This document shows positions 1 to 8,908 of a DNA stretch of 33,777 nucleotides, piece by piece. The notes under the pieces were generated by a model. The model searched no databases, was not told the DNA's origin, and saw only the letters and a list, made by a program, of their open reading frames with translations. Each line of letters opens with the position of its first letter. Positions within the stretch are counted from its first letter, which is position 1. A program made the position numbers and the translations under genes. The stretch comes from Planctomycetota bacterium (GTDB lineage Bacteria; Planctomycetota; Phycisphaerae; Phycisphaerales; UBA1924): contig JAUZRR010000053.1 of NCBI GenBank assembly GCA_030950285.1, positions 1 to 33,777 of the forward strand, given 5' to 3'.

Positions 1-3000
1 CCTCCCCCCCCAGCCTCGCCCGCAGCACATTCCCGAGCGTCACCGGCTCAAGATACTGCTCGGGCGGCCGGTAGTAGACCTCGTGCATCGTGTCGTTGGT
101 CTTGGGAGGCAGGGCCGTCACCACGCCTTGGGCGCTGCGGAGTTGCTCCACAATCAACTGCGGATCGGCGCACCGAAACACCACGTCGCGGTCGCGCACC
201 GTCAGCGTGTTGACCCCGAGCGCCGCCGCGCTGATGCGCAACGCCGCAAGATCAAGCAACCGCTCGGCCTGCGGCGGGATCGGCCCGTACGCCTCGACCA
301 GGTCCTGCCGCACCGCCCCGAGTTGCTCGGCATTGGCCGCGGTCGCCAGCCGGCGGTACGCCTCGAGCCGCCGCTGGTCGCTGGGGATGTACGCCTTGGG
401 CAGGATGCCGGTGAGCCCGATGTCCACCTTGGTCGCGCTGGGGCGGTCGGGCGGGCGGCCGTTCTTGAGCTCGTGCACCGCGCCCTCGAGCAACTGACAA
501 TACATGTCGTAGCCCACCGCCGCGATGTGCCCGGACTGCTCGGCACCGAGAATATTGCCCGCGCCGCGGATCTCCAGATCACGCATCGCGATCTTGAACC
601 CCGCCCCCAGCATCGAGAACTGCTCGATCGCCCGCAGCCGCTTCTGCGCCACGTCACGCACCGGCCGATCGATCGGGAGCAACATATAACAATACGCCCG
701 GTGGCTCGACCGCCCGACCCGCCCGCGCAGCTGGTGCAGGTCGGCCAGCCCGAACCGGTCGGCATCGTTGATAATCATCGTGTTGGCCGACGCGATATCA
801 ATCCCCGACTCGATGATCGTCGTCGAAACAAGCACGTCCGCCTCGCGGCGCATGAACCGGAGCATCACGTCCTCGAGTTCCTGCGGCGGCATCTGCCCGT
901 GCCCGATCACGATCTTCGCGTCCGGCGCCAACTGCTGCACGTTGTCGGCGATGCTCTTGATGTTGTGCACCCGGTTGTGCACGAAGTAGACCTGCCCGTT
1001 CCGCGACAGCTCCCGCGCGATCGCCTGGGCGATGCGGCGGCCGTTGTAAGGAATCACCTCGGTCACGATCGCGCGGCGCTCCAGCGGCGGCGTGGTCAGG
1101 CTCGAGATGTCCCGCAAACCAAGCATCGACATGTGCAGCGTCCGCGGGATCGGCGTGGCGCTGAGGGTGAGGACGTCCACCGTCAGCCGCAGCCGCAGCA
1201 GCCGCTCCTTGTGCTCGACGCCGAACCGCTGTTCCTCATCGACGATCACCAGCCCCAGGTCGGCAAACCTGACATCCTTGGAGAGCAGCCGGTGCGTCCC
1301 GATGATGACGTCCACCTCGCCCCGCCGCAACGCCGCGAGGGTTGCGTTGATCTCCTTGCGGCTCTTGAACCGCGACAGACTCGCAACCCGGAAGGGATAG
1401 TCGGCAAACCGCGAGCCGAACGTCCGCTCGTGCTGCTCGGCGAGCACCGTCGTCGGCACCAACACCGCGACCTGCTTGCCGAACTCGCACGCCTTGAACG
1501 CGGCACGGATCGCGACCTCGGTCTTGCCGAAACCAACATCGCCGCAGATCAGGCGGTCCATCGGGCGGTCCGACGACATATCGCTCTTGATCTCGGCCAG
1601 TGCCGCGAGTTGGTCCTCGGTCTCCTCGAAGGGGAACTCGGCCTCGAACTCCTTCTGCCAGGGCGTGTCGGCGGGATAGCGCACGCCGGGCATCGACTCC
1701 CGCGCCGCCCGCACCCGCAACATCTCGGCGGCCAGATCGCGCACGCCCTCGACGACGCGGTCTTTCTGGGCTTTCCACTTCTTGCCGCCCAGCGTCGAGA
1801 GCGGCGGCTTGCCGCTGAACCCGCCGATGTACTTCTGCACCTGGTCGATCGACGTCGCGGGAACATAATACGTGCTCTTGCCCGCAAACTCGAGCGTGAG
1901 ATACTCCTCTGCTTCGCGTTTGCGCGGCGAGAGCTTGCCGGGCAGCGGCGCGGGCTTCATCAGCTTGAGCCCGGCAAACACCGCGATGCCGTGGTCAACA
2001 TGCACCACGTAGTCCCCGACGTTGAGATCGAGAAACGTGTCCATCGCCCGCCCGGCCCGGATGCGCCGCGACGACGAGCCCCGCCGCGCCTCGACCCGGT
2101 GCAGCAACTCGTGGTACGGCACAAGCGCAAACGCCCCCCCACCACCATCACCGGGCTCGCCACTCCGCCAGACAAAGCCGCGATGCAAATACGTCAACCC
2201 CGTGTCGAGTTGTCGCGGCTTGGCGTTGGTCCCCGTCGCGCCGGCGTCGGGCGCATGCTCGGCGAGCAGCTCCCCCAGCCGCTGCGCCTCGGCCTCTTTC
2301 TGGCACGCCACCGTGACCGCTGCCTCTGTCGCCAGCTCGGCCAGCTCCCGCACCGCGGTCGGTAGCTCGCGCGAGAACTCGGGCAGCGGTGCGATCGGCA
2401 GCTCGATCCGCACGTCGGCGCTCGTCGCCCCGGCCGAGAACTGGTTGACCTCCGCAAAGCCGCGGAACCGCGACTCGAGCAGCCGCAACACCGCCGGCGG
2501 GCCGTCGATCCCGCGGCCGTCGCTGGCGCGCTCGAAGTACCCCCGCCCCTGCTCGACGACCTCCATCGTCTCGGCGAGCATCGCCGCACTATCGGCGGGC
2601 ACAAGTTCGAGAAAGTTGACCGTCCCCGTGTCGCTCTGCATCGCGTCGAGCCGGGCGGCGATCAGTTCGACCGAATCAATCCGGCGATCCGACCCCATCG
2701 TCTCAAGGTCGATCTCGTTGAGCCGTTCGATCTCGTCGCCGAAGAAATCGAGCCGGACCGGCGCTTGTCCGAGCCCCCCGGGCGGGAAGACATCGAGAAT
2801 CCCGCCGCGCACCGCGAAGTCGCCCGGCTCTTCCACCGCGTCCATCCGGGTGTACCCGGCCTCGGCGAGCCACCGCGTCACCTCGGTCAGGTCGTGCCGC
2901 TCGCCGGGGCGGAACATCCGGGCCAGCCGACCGAGCTGATCGGGCGCGGGCACGCTCTGCATGAGCGCCTGGATCGGCGCGATGATGACCGTCTCGGGAT

Positions 3001-3379
3001 GGAACCCGACGCCATCTGCTGCGGAGGATGGTCGCGGGTCCGCCACCGCGCGCTGCACCGCGATGCGCTCGGCGAACAGGTCGAGCGCGACATCGGTCTC
3101 ACCCGGCAGCACCTCGAGCGCCGGCAGCCGCACCGCGGAGATGCCCAGCGTCGTCAGCTCTTCCAACGCGTCGTCGGCGTCGTCGATATGCGCGACAACC
3201 AACACCACCGGCCTGCCCATCGAACGGGCAAGAACCCCGGCGAGAAACGTGGTCGAAGAGCCGATCGCACCGGTCACGACCGCACGACGCCCCTCATCCA
3301 GCGCGCGCGCAAGCCCGGCGACGGCTTCGTCCGACGCCATGGCCGAGAGCCAGGCTGGCAACGCCGAGTCTTTCTCCAT
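1..3379 (-). CDS. mfd: Transcription-repair coupling factor Mfd (3' end beyond window)
   Basis: Mfd is an ATP-driven DNA translocase that displaces RNA polymerase stalled at DNA damage and recruits UvrA. About 1126 residues are visible and only the last few are off the left edge, matching the usual length near 1150. A UvrB-like N-terminal part is followed by a CarD-like RNA polymerase interaction domain (YVVHVDHGIAVF, around residue 450-470), then the RecG-type helicase motor. Walker A is GDVGFGKT with Lys619, and the DEEQRFGV box starts at Asp714. ESGIDIASANT and QLRGRVGR (motif VI) follow, then the TRG-like segment (YDMYCQLLEGAV) and the C-terminal domain. The reading frame is intact throughout. 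ATG at 3379 gives MEKDSALPAWLSAMAS; no strong Shine-Dalgarno precedes it. It lies about 80 bp downstream of the ComEA-like gene on the same strand and may be read from that operon or from its own extended -10 site. Confidence 0.97.
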   Translation of the reverse strand, partial: MEKDSALPAWLSAMASDEAVAGLARALDEGRRAVVTGAIGSSTTFLAGVLARSMGRPVVLVVAHIDDADDALEELTTLGISAVRLPALEVLPGETDVALDLFAERIAVQRAVADPRPSSAADGVGFHPETVIIAPIQALMQSVPAPDQLGRLARMFRPGERHDLTEVTRWLAEAGYTRMDAVEEPGDFAVRGGILDVFPPGGLGQAPVRLDFFGDEIERLNEIDLETMGSDRRIDSVELIAARLDAMQSDTGTVNFLELVPADSAAMLAETMEVVEQGRGYFERASDGRGIDGPPAVLRLLESRFRGFAEVNQFSAGATSADVRIELPIAPLPEFSRELPTAVRELAELATEAAVTVACQKEAEAQRLGELLAEHAPDAGATGTNAKPRQLDTGLTYLHRGFVWRSGEPGDGGGGAFALVPYHELLHRVEARRGSSSRRIRAGRAMDTFLDLNVGDYVVHVDHGIAVFAGLKLMKPAPLPGKLSPRKREAEEYLTLEFAGKSTYYVPATSIDQVQKYIGGFSGKPPLSTLGGKKWKAQKDRVVEGVRDLAAEMLRVRAARESMPGVRYPADTPWQKEFEAEFPFEETEDQLAALAEIKSDMSSDRPMDRLICGDVGFGKTEVAIRAAFKACEFGKQVAVLVPTTVLAEQHERTFGSRFADYPFRVASLSRFKSRKEINATLAALRRGEVDVIIGTHRLLSKDVRFADLGLVIVDEEQRFGVEHKERLLRLRLTVDVLTLSATPIPRTLHMSMLGLRDISSLTTPPLERRAIVTEVIPYNGRRIAQAIARELSRNGQVYFVHNRVHNIKSIADNVQQLAPDAKIVIGHGQMPPQELEDVMLRFMRREADVLVSTTIIESGIDIASANTMIINDADRFGLADLHQLRGRVGRSSHRAYCYMLLPIDRPVRDVAQKRLRAIEQFSMLGAGFKIAMRDLEIRGAGNILGAEQSGHIAAVGYDMYCQLLEGAVHELKNGRPPDRPSATKVDIGLTGILPKAYIPSDQRRLEAYRRLATAANAEQLGAVRQDLVEAYGPIPPQAERLLDLAALRISAAALGVNTLTVRDRDVVFRCADPQLIVEQLRSAQGVVTALPPKTNDTMHEVYYRPPEQYLEPVTLGNVLRARLGGE

Positions 3380-3399
3380 TGCACGCCCGAAGGCTGTCG

Positions 3400-3408
3400 A
3401 TGGTAGCA
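3400..3408 (-). promoter_or_regulatory. Candidate extended -10 element for mfd
   Basis: Reading the minus strand, TGCTACCAT is an extended -10 (TGn followed by TAnnnT) 20 nt upstream of the mfd ATG. No good -35 is visible at 17 bp spacing. It would give a leader of about 14 nt. This is a prediction from pattern only. Confidence 0.35.
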
Positions 3409-3458
3409 CGCGTGCCCTCGCGCCGAAAGACCGGGCACCACGCGGAAACCCCGCACGC

Positions 3459-3926
3459 TCACTCGGCCGCGGCGTAGGGCACGAGCTTGGCGACCGTCTT
3501 GGGCCCGATGCCCGGCACGCGGTCGAGATCGTCGAGCGAACCAAACGGCCCGTTCGCCTCGCGGTCGGCGATGATCCGAGCTGCGAGCGTCGGCCCGATC
3601 CGAGGCAAAATATCCAACTCGGCAAGGGTCGCGGTGTTGATGTCGATCTTACGGCTCACACCGCCCGAGCCCATCGACTGCTGCGCAGTGGCTGCGGTTT
3701 CGCTCCGGCTCGCGCCCGCCCCGTGCAGGCTGTTCGTCGTTCCAACGCTCGATCCCGCATCGCCGCCATCGGAAACCGCCGCCACCGGACCGCCCCGCAA
3801 GAGCGACGGCGGCGAGCCAACCAGCCCACGCGACACCCCGAGGACGCCCAGCACCCCCAGCACACCCGCTGCAACCCAACGGGCAGCAGGCGAGAGCGGC
3901 GGCGATTGGCGTTCTTCTGCGGACAC
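3459..3926 (-). CDS. ComEA-like helix-hairpin-helix DNA-binding protein, membrane anchored
   Basis: A 155-aa protein. The N-terminus carries one hydrophobic segment (AARWVAAGVLGVLGVLGV, about residues 14-31). A linker rich in Gly, Ser and Ala follows. The last 60 residues form a tandem helix-hairpin-helix domain (INTATLAELDILPRIG, then LDDLDRVPGIGPKTVAKL). This architecture matches ComEA-type proteins, which bind incoming duplex DNA at the membrane during natural transformation; related HhH proteins can have other DNA roles. The GTG at 3926 is chosen because GGGAG lies about 9 nt upstream and the protein then begins just before the membrane segment. Longer in-frame extensions run into the upstream GH10-like gene, which ends 41 bp away on the same strand. 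No other competence genes are present here, so a role in uptake is only an inference. Confidence 0.8.
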   Translation of the reverse strand: MSAEERQSPPLSPAARWVAAGVLGVLGVLGVSRGLVGSPPSLLRGGPVAAVSDGGDAGSSVGTTNSLHGAGASRSETAATAQQSMGSGGVSRKIDINTATLAELDILPRIGPTLAARIIADREANGPFGSLDDLDRVPGIGPKTVAKLVPYAAAE

Positions 3927-3967
3927 GGCGTGTTTCTCCCGCAAAGCCTGCTTCCCCGCGACGCCGG

Positions 3968-5707
3968 TCAGGACGTGATCGGGTCGGTGGTCGTCTGGCT
4001 CGATGGTGCTGCGTGTACCGCGGGCGAGTCGACCGTGATCCAGCTCTGCCCCTCGACCATCGACCGGCGAATCCCCGCAAACCGCTCGAGCGCAGGCTTG
4101 GCGGTCGCGGTCGGGCCCACGAGCCCGAGACCCGCCGGCGCACCGGGAGGATCGGCCAGCCCAGCCCAGCACAGCCCGTGCACGAACGGCTTGGCAAGCA
4201 CCACCGACGTGACGTTCGCGAGCCACGCGCTCTGCATCTGTTCTGACCACGGCTCGCGCCAGTACCCGGGCTCGGCGAAGGTCTCGCCCTCTGGCGCAAC
4301 CCGCGGCACGCTCGGCACGCCACAGGCGGTCACCATGATCGGACGCTCCAACGCCGCGTACCGATCGAGAATTGAAGAAATCTCCATCAGGTCGCGCGTC
4401 GCGCACCCGCGTCTGGGCACACCCATCGTCAGCCGCACCGCGAAGGCATCAACCGGGATCCCCGCCTGGCACACCGTGTCGGCGTACATCACCGGCGGGA
4501 TCGACTGCCGGCTCACCGCGTAATGCTCGCCCCACGGCTCGTCGATCTCGATCTGCACCTTCGCACTCGGCTGGAGCTTCTTGACCAGGAGCACACACAA
4601 CCGCGTCAGGTCGAGGATCTGCTCATAACTCATGCGGAAATTGCTGTTGACGTGCAGCCCGGACGCCACGGTCCACCGCGAAACTGTCCGGCGGTAGCGG
4701 GTCACGATCGCCTTGAGGTGCTCGTAGACAAGCTCGCGCAGCGTCTCGTAGTCATTCTCCCAGATGTAAATCCAGTCCGGGGCGTCCCCGGTGCGGAAGT
4801 CGATCACCGGACCGGCAAAGACCGGGAGGCGGGCTTTGCGTACCGCCCACTCGATCCATCGGTCGGTGCTGGCAAAGCTGTAGCTCCCCTCCTCTGGCTC
4901 CAGATCAATCCACCGCATCGGGAGGTGTACAAAGTCGCACGACGCCGCGACGATCCGTTGCAACGCCTCGCTCGATCGTGCGGGCGATACCGAGCACCCG
5001 ATCACCGGCCGCCCGGGGAGTGTGACCCCAAGCGAGTTCTGCACGATGATCGGCACGTTCGCCGGCGGCTGTTCCCCGCTCGAGCTGACATACGCCCGGA
5101 CCGCCTCGGCGTAGGTGCTCCCGTCCAGGCGGGCCGGCATGTCTCGGGACGCCTCGCGGATCGCCAGCTGCTCCCCGGCATCAATCGCCAACACCAGCGC
5201 CCGCCACGCGAGCCGATCAGCCTCGACGGTGTGCCCGCCCGAAGGGGCTTCCTCACCGCCGCTGCCCTCGGCGACCAACGCGCGGGTAAAGGTCTGCCGC
5301 GCCAGCTCAAACTGCTGCATGATCGGGTCGTCGCCGGGCAGGTCAAACAGCGCCCAGTCCTCGAGCTTGTTGAGAAAGAACATGATCCGATGGCGAGCGA
5401 GTTCGAGGCTCAGCAGGTACGGCCGTTCCCGCGCGGGGAGGAGGCAAGTCCGCAGGCTCAAATCGCCGAGCTTCGGCAGGGCTTCACGCTCGGTGCCCCG
5501 AGGCTTGAGCTGCGCGATCTCGCGCAGCGGAACCTGCAAGGAAAGCCCGGCACTGGCACGCTCGACCGACTCGCACCGGATCACCCCATCGTCGGTCTGG
5601 CTGACGTCGGTCCCGATCCCGATGCCGTCTGGTCCTACCAGATAGGCGTTGCGCAGGTCGAACGCCCGCCCGGGTGTGTCCTCGTCAAAGACAACAAAGC
5701 TCAACAT
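3968..5707 (-). CDS. GH10-fold protein lacking both catalytic glutamates (probable pseudoenzyme)
   Basis: A 579-aa protein without signal peptide or membrane segment. Residues from about 240 on follow the glycoside hydrolase family 10 (xylanase) barrel: FVHLPMRWIDLEPEEGSYSF resembles the beta-2/helix region, a helix of the VYEHLKAIVTRYRRTVSRW type precedes strand 4, and IEIDEPWGEHYA and the end region around GLCWAGLADPP also fit. In GH10 the acid/base Glu sits in W-D-V-V-N-E; here the segment is WTVASG, with Gly350 in its place. The nucleophile Glu of the T-E-L-D strand is replaced by Ala461 in VTACG. The first 240 residues are not recognised. ATG 5707 is preceded by GGGAGG at 11 nt spacing. 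The likely role is carbohydrate binding or scaffolding in the cytoplasm rather than hydrolysis. It lies upstream of the ComEA-like gene and mfd on the same strand. Confidence 0.7.
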   Translation of the reverse strand: MLSFVVFDEDTPGRAFDLRNAYLVGPDGIGIGTDVSQTDDGVIRCESVERASAGLSLQVPLREIAQLKPRGTEREALPKLGDLSLRTCLLPARERPYLLSLELARHRIMFFLNKLEDWALFDLPGDDPIMQQFELARQTFTRALVAEGSGGEEAPSGGHTVEADRLAWRALVLAIDAGEQLAIREASRDMPARLDGSTYAEAVRAYVSSSGEQPPANVPIIVQNSLGVTLPGRPVIGCSVSPARSSEALQRIVAASCDFVHLPMRWIDLEPEEGSYSFASTDRWIEWAVRKARLPVFAGPVIDFRTGDAPDWIYIWENDYETLRELVYEHLKAIVTRYRRTVSRWTVASGLHVNSNFRMSYEQILDLTRLCVLLVKKLQPSAKVQIEIDEPWGEHYAVSRQSIPPVMYADTVCQAGIPVDAFAVRLTMGVPRRGCATRDLMEISSILDRYAALERPIMVTACGVPSVPRVAPEGETFAEPGYWREPWSEQMQSAWLANVTSVVLAKPFVHGLCWAGLADPPGAPAGLGLVGPTATAKPALERFAGIRRSMVEGQSWITVDSPAVHAAPSSQTTTDPITS

Positions 5708-5743
5708 GCCGTCCGAAACCTCCCGCCCCGCTGGGCACCATCG

Positions 5744-5749
5744 AGAATA
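5744..5749 (-). promoter_or_regulatory. Weak candidate -10 for the GH10-like gene
   Basis: TATTCT on the minus strand, 36 nt upstream of the ATG, matches four of six bases of the consensus. No convincing -35 is seen. It sits in the 159-bp gap shared with the divergent purC promoter. Confidence 0.2.
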
Positions 5750-5851
5750 GGCGAAATGCCAGCGTCCCGCCCGCGCAACCGCTCCCAAAGCCGCCAACAT
5801 CTCATGGTTGGCAAGCCGGTCTGCCCCCTTGCGGGCCGAGGCTCTCCCGCG

Positions 5852-5860
5852 TGGTACTCT
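5852..5860 (+). promoter_or_regulatory. Extended -10 element placing the start site on the purC ATG
   Basis: TGGTACTCT (TGn plus TAnnnT) ends exactly 6 nt before the ATG at 5867, so a normal transcription start would fall on the A of the start codon. No Shine-Dalgarno sequence is present. This predicts a leaderless purC mRNA. Confidence 0.45.
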
Positions 5861-5866
5861 TCACCG

Positions 5867-6874
5867 ATGATGGACCAACACCCGCGCGCACAATCTCCCA
5901 CCAACCCCGGCTCGGCCGTGTTCCGCTCGGCGCTCAACCTCCCGGATCGCCGGGAAGGCAAGGTCCGTGACACCTACACCCTCCCCGGGGATACCCTCGC
6001 CGAGCCAAACACCCCAGCATCCCAAGACCGCATCCTCATGGTCGCCAGCGACCGCATCAGCGCCTTCGATGTCGTCATGCCGACACCGATCCCCGGCAAG
6101 GGTGTCCTGCTCACCAGGGTCGCGGCGTTCTGGCTGCGGTGGATCGAGTCGCACGGCCTCTGCCACACGCACCTGCTCTCGACAGACGCCGACACCATCC
6201 CCGACTCGGCGTTCGCGCCCGACTCGACGCTGCGCCGCGATCTGGTCGGCCGCGTCACCATCGGCAGGCGCTGCCGGGTCATCCCTATCGAGTGCGTCGT
6301 CCGAGGCTATCTCGAAGGGTCGGGCTGGAAGGACTACCAGCAGACCGGCGCAGTCTGCGGCGTTCAACTCCCCTCAGGGTTACGACAGTGCGACCGCCTG
6401 CCCGAGCCCGTCTTCACCCCCGCGACCAAAGCCGACGAGGGGCACGACGAAAATATCAGCTTTGAGACCGCTGCCGCCAGCGTGGGCGAGGCGCTCATGG
6501 CGTGGCTCCGCGAGCGCTCGCTGGCGATCTACGCCGCGGCTGCCGAGCACGCCCAAGAGCGCGGCATCATCATCGCCGACACCAAGTTCGAGTTCGGGAT
6601 TCCCCTCGACCCCACCGGCGACCCAACCAACGAGGAGCCGATCCTGATCGACGAGGCCCTCACCCCCGACAGCTCCCGCTTCTGGCCGGCCGACCGCTAC
6701 GAACCCGGGCACGCCCAACCGAGCTACGACAAGCAGTTCGTCCGCGAATATCTGCAATCGCTCGCCGAGTCGGGCGTGTGGGATAAGTCCCCGCCCGGCC
6801 CCGAGCTGCCCGCCGAGGTGATCGCCGGCACGCTCGCGCGCTACCGCGAGGCCGCCGAACGGCTCATGGCGTAG
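5867..6874 (+). CDS. purC: Phosphoribosylaminoimidazole-succinocarboxamide synthase
   Basis: SAICAR synthase joins CAIR and aspartate using ATP in de novo purine synthesis. The 335-aa length fits the longer, yeast Ade1-like type. Visible family motifs, in order, are REGKVRDTY near the N-terminus, SDRISAFDVVMPTPIPGKG from residue 61 (substrate and ATP site), IECVVRGYLEGSGWKDYQ, HDENISFE, DTKFEFG and LIDEALTPDSSRFWP, then PSYDKQFVREYL near the end. Two adjacent ATGs (5867 and 5870) are possible starts. The first is preferred because a TAnnnT hexamer sits six bases upstream. The gene stands alone: its left neighbour is divergent and its right neighbour converges on it with a 27-bp gap. No other purine genes are in the window. 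Confidence 0.96.
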   Translation: MMDQHPRAQSPTNPGSAVFRSALNLPDRREGKVRDTYTLPGDTLAEPNTPASQDRILMVASDRISAFDVVMPTPIPGKGVLLTRVAAFWLRWIESHGLCHTHLLSTDADTIPDSAFAPDSTLRRDLVGRVTIGRRCRVIPIECVVRGYLEGSGWKDYQQTGAVCGVQLPSGLRQCDRLPEPVFTPATKADEGHDENISFETAAASVGEALMAWLRERSLAIYAAAAEHAQERGIIIADTKFEFGIPLDPTGDPTNEEPILIDEALTPDSSRFWPADRYEPGHAQPSYDKQFVREYLQSLAESGVWDKSPPGPELPAEVIAGTLARYREAAERLMA

Positions 6875-6901
6875 GGCGCTGTCCCGGCGGAGCACGCCTG
6901 C

Positions 6902-8866
6902 TCACTTCTGCTGGACGTCGGTACTCTTCTTCTGCCGCGCAGCCGCGACCCGCGCGATCCATGCCCGGTGCTCGTCCATGCCCGCCGGCTCGGTAAAGAC
7001 CACGTCGAACGGCTCGCTCTGGCCTGCCTCCGCCAGCCGATCGATCTCGTCCTTCCACGCGGCCGCGAGAAAGTCGTAGGCGAACCGCTGGAGTTCGACC
7101 GGCGCCCGTCCGTACATATTCGCCGCCTCGTCGAGGTGCATGAGCTGGATCGTCCGCGCGAACAGGTCGCCCGCGACGATGCGGAAGTCGGGATCGAGAA
7201 CCCCCGTGCGTGTGTCCGCCCCGCCGTCGGCCACAACATCGCGAACCTGCGTCTCCATGTAGTACTTATGCGCTTGTCCCGCCCACTGGAAGTTCTTCCG
7301 GAACAGCTCGTCGTCCCCCGCGAGCAGCCCATCCACAAACGCGCCCTGCAAAGACCCGACCACCTCGGACACCAGCACATACGGAGACCGGATCCGGTCC
7401 TCCTTGAGCTCGTCGATGACGAACTGATCGATAGGCGTCGAGACATCGATCTGGTAGAACGGGTCGTTGACGTTCTGCCCGGGGAAGGTCCCGAGCTCTT
7501 TGTAGTACTTGTTGGCAAGGTCCATCTGCCCGCGCCGATAGAAGAATCGCACCGCGTCGCGCAGGAAGTTCTCGTACCCCGCCGCGTAGACGGTGTAGGG
7601 TCGCTTGTCGATATCCGCCCACGAGCGGGCGATCAGCTCCCCCAGCACGTCGCCGTAGGACTCGACAAAGTGCGCGTTGGGGCCGAGCTGGTAGGGTCTC
7701 AAGCCCCCCGCGATCGAGTCGAAGAAGTTGAAGTAGACATCGCCCGAGCGGTAGAGCTCCTGCAACGACTGGATCGACACCCGGTCGGCGTTGATAAAGT
7801 CAAAGTCCCCTTTGTTGTCCTCCGTCCAGCGGGAGAGCGACTCTTCCACGCCCCGCGCCGACCAGTAGAGCGCGTGCGACGCGGGGTGCCGCCAGTCGAT
7901 CGGGCCGTACTTCCGCGTGTAGCGGATCATCCGGTTGGGCTCCATGTTGTACTCGTCGATCAGCAACCGCTTGCGCAGCTGCGTCAGCAGCGCCGGCCAC
8001 GCCTCGGCATACTGCGGGTCGTCCATCAGCGCGCTGAACGCCCGGTTCCGCTCGCCCATGCTCGCCTCGGCCCCGGCACGAAACACCGACCGCCGCATCG
8101 CCCGGTGCGACTCGTACCGACGCAGAATCCCCATCACGTCCTGCCCGTCGGTCAACGCCTCGAGCCGCTGCCACAGCTCGACCGCCTTGGGGAGAGCCGC
8201 CCCGAGCTGTTCAAGCGTCTCCGGCGCATCGGCGAAGGTCTGCAGCCAGTCCACGTACTTCCCGATCGCACCCTCGCGCGTCCGGTCGGCGGCGCTGCGG
8301 GCCGGGGGCTCACCCAGCACAACCGTCCACTCCTCCGCCAGCTTGCGCTTATAGGTCTGGTTCGCGTCGTCGGTGACCCCCGCGACCTTGTGCAAGAAGA
8401 TCCACGCCAGCTCTTTGTGCAGGAGCAGGTTGTTGGGATTCGCCCGGATGCCCTCGCTGCGGAGGAGCCGAATCCCCGCCTGCACCCACTGCCAGCGTTC
8501 CTCGGGGGTCTGCGTCTTGACCGAGATGTTGTACGCCATGTTCCACGCGTGGAACACCCACACCTGCGGGAACCGAGGCTGGAGCTTGGTGATCGCCCGC
8601 GCCAGCTCCATCGCTTCGTAGTAGTACCCCTGCTCCTTCATCTCGTTGGCGCGATACCACAAGATGTTCACAAACACCCCACGGAACGCGCCCATCGCGA
8701 TGCCAAGCGCCACCTCGGGCGGGTCGCCGGCCTCGGCGCTGTCGGTATAAGAAAGCTGACTCCGCCCGGCCGAGTTGGTCAGCGCACGCGAGACCCCGCC
8801 CGACAGCCCCAGGCTGACCAGCACCACAACCAAAGCAACGAGTTGGACCATCGTGTCACGTTTCAT
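6902..8866 (-). CDS. Membrane-anchored tetratricopeptide-type protein of unknown function
   Basis: A 654-aa protein with an N-terminal hydrophobic segment (residues 7-27) that could be a signal anchor or uncleaved signal peptide. The rest is soluble, helical and rich in Trp, Tyr and acidic residues. Residues about 75-165 look like tetratricopeptide-type helical hairpins (YYYEAMELARAITKLQPRFP, then a second unit around IRANPNNLLLHKELAWIFLH). A further helical pair lies around FYRRGQMDLANKYYKELG. I do not recognise a named family. It is the last gene of the minus-strand SPFH/ABC cluster, 42 bp after the permease, so it probably works with that transporter as a periplasmic or membrane-side adaptor. 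The start region carries a 14-bp tandem duplication and a five-codon upstream frame that overlaps this ATG. The stop faces purC at 27 bp. Confidence 0.8.
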   Translation of the reverse strand: MKRDTMVQLVALVVVLVSLGLSGGVSRALTNSAGRSQLSYTDSAEAGDPPEVALGIAMGAFRGVFVNILWYRANEMKEQGYYYEAMELARAITKLQPRFPQVWVFHAWNMAYNISVKTQTPEERWQWVQAGIRLLRSEGIRANPNNLLLHKELAWIFLHKVAGVTDDANQTYKRKLAEEWTVVLGEPPARSAADRTREGAIGKYVDWLQTFADAPETLEQLGAALPKAVELWQRLEALTDGQDVMGILRRYESHRAMRRSVFRAGAEASMGERNRAFSALMDDPQYAEAWPALLTQLRKRLLIDEYNMEPNRMIRYTRKYGPIDWRHPASHALYWSARGVEESLSRWTEDNKGDFDFINADRVSIQSLQELYRSGDVYFNFFDSIAGGLRPYQLGPNAHFVESYGDVLGELIARSWADIDKRPYTVYAAGYENFLRDAVRFFYRRGQMDLANKYYKELGTFPGQNVNDPFYQIDVSTPIDQFVIDELKEDRIRSPYVLVSEVVGSLQGAFVDGLLAGDDELFRKNFQWAGQAHKYYMETQVRDVVADGGADTRTGVLDPDFRIVAGDLFARTIQLMHLDEAANMYGRAPVELQRFAYDFLAAAWKDEIDRLAEAGQSEPFDVVFTEPAGMDEHRAWIARVAAARQKKSTDVQQK

Positions 8867-8888
8867 GTCCGCCTGTTCATGTCCGCCT
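8861..8888 (-). repeat. 14-bp tandem duplication of a start region
   Basis: Two adjacent copies of AGGCGGACATGAAM (13 of 14 bases identical) cover the ribosome-binding region and start codon of the TPR-like gene. The second copy contains the real ATG at 8866. Confidence 0.85.
8863..8880 (-). other. Five-codon upstream reading frame (MNRRT) coupled to the TPR-like gene
   Basis: The ATG in the first duplicated copy opens a frame of five codons ending in TGA. That TGA overlaps the main start as ATGA. This is the standard geometry for translational coupling, but no expression evidence exists and it may be a by-product of the duplication. Confidence 0.3.
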
Positions 8889-8908
8889 CTTGGGGGGCCT
8901 CCGTATGT

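Noticed and set aside
83..2365. A 760-codon open frame on the plus strand opposite mfd
   Set aside because: The minus strand encodes Mfd in full with all motifs. The plus frame is rich in Arg, His, Pro and Leu, the usual composition of an antisense frame in GC-rich DNA.
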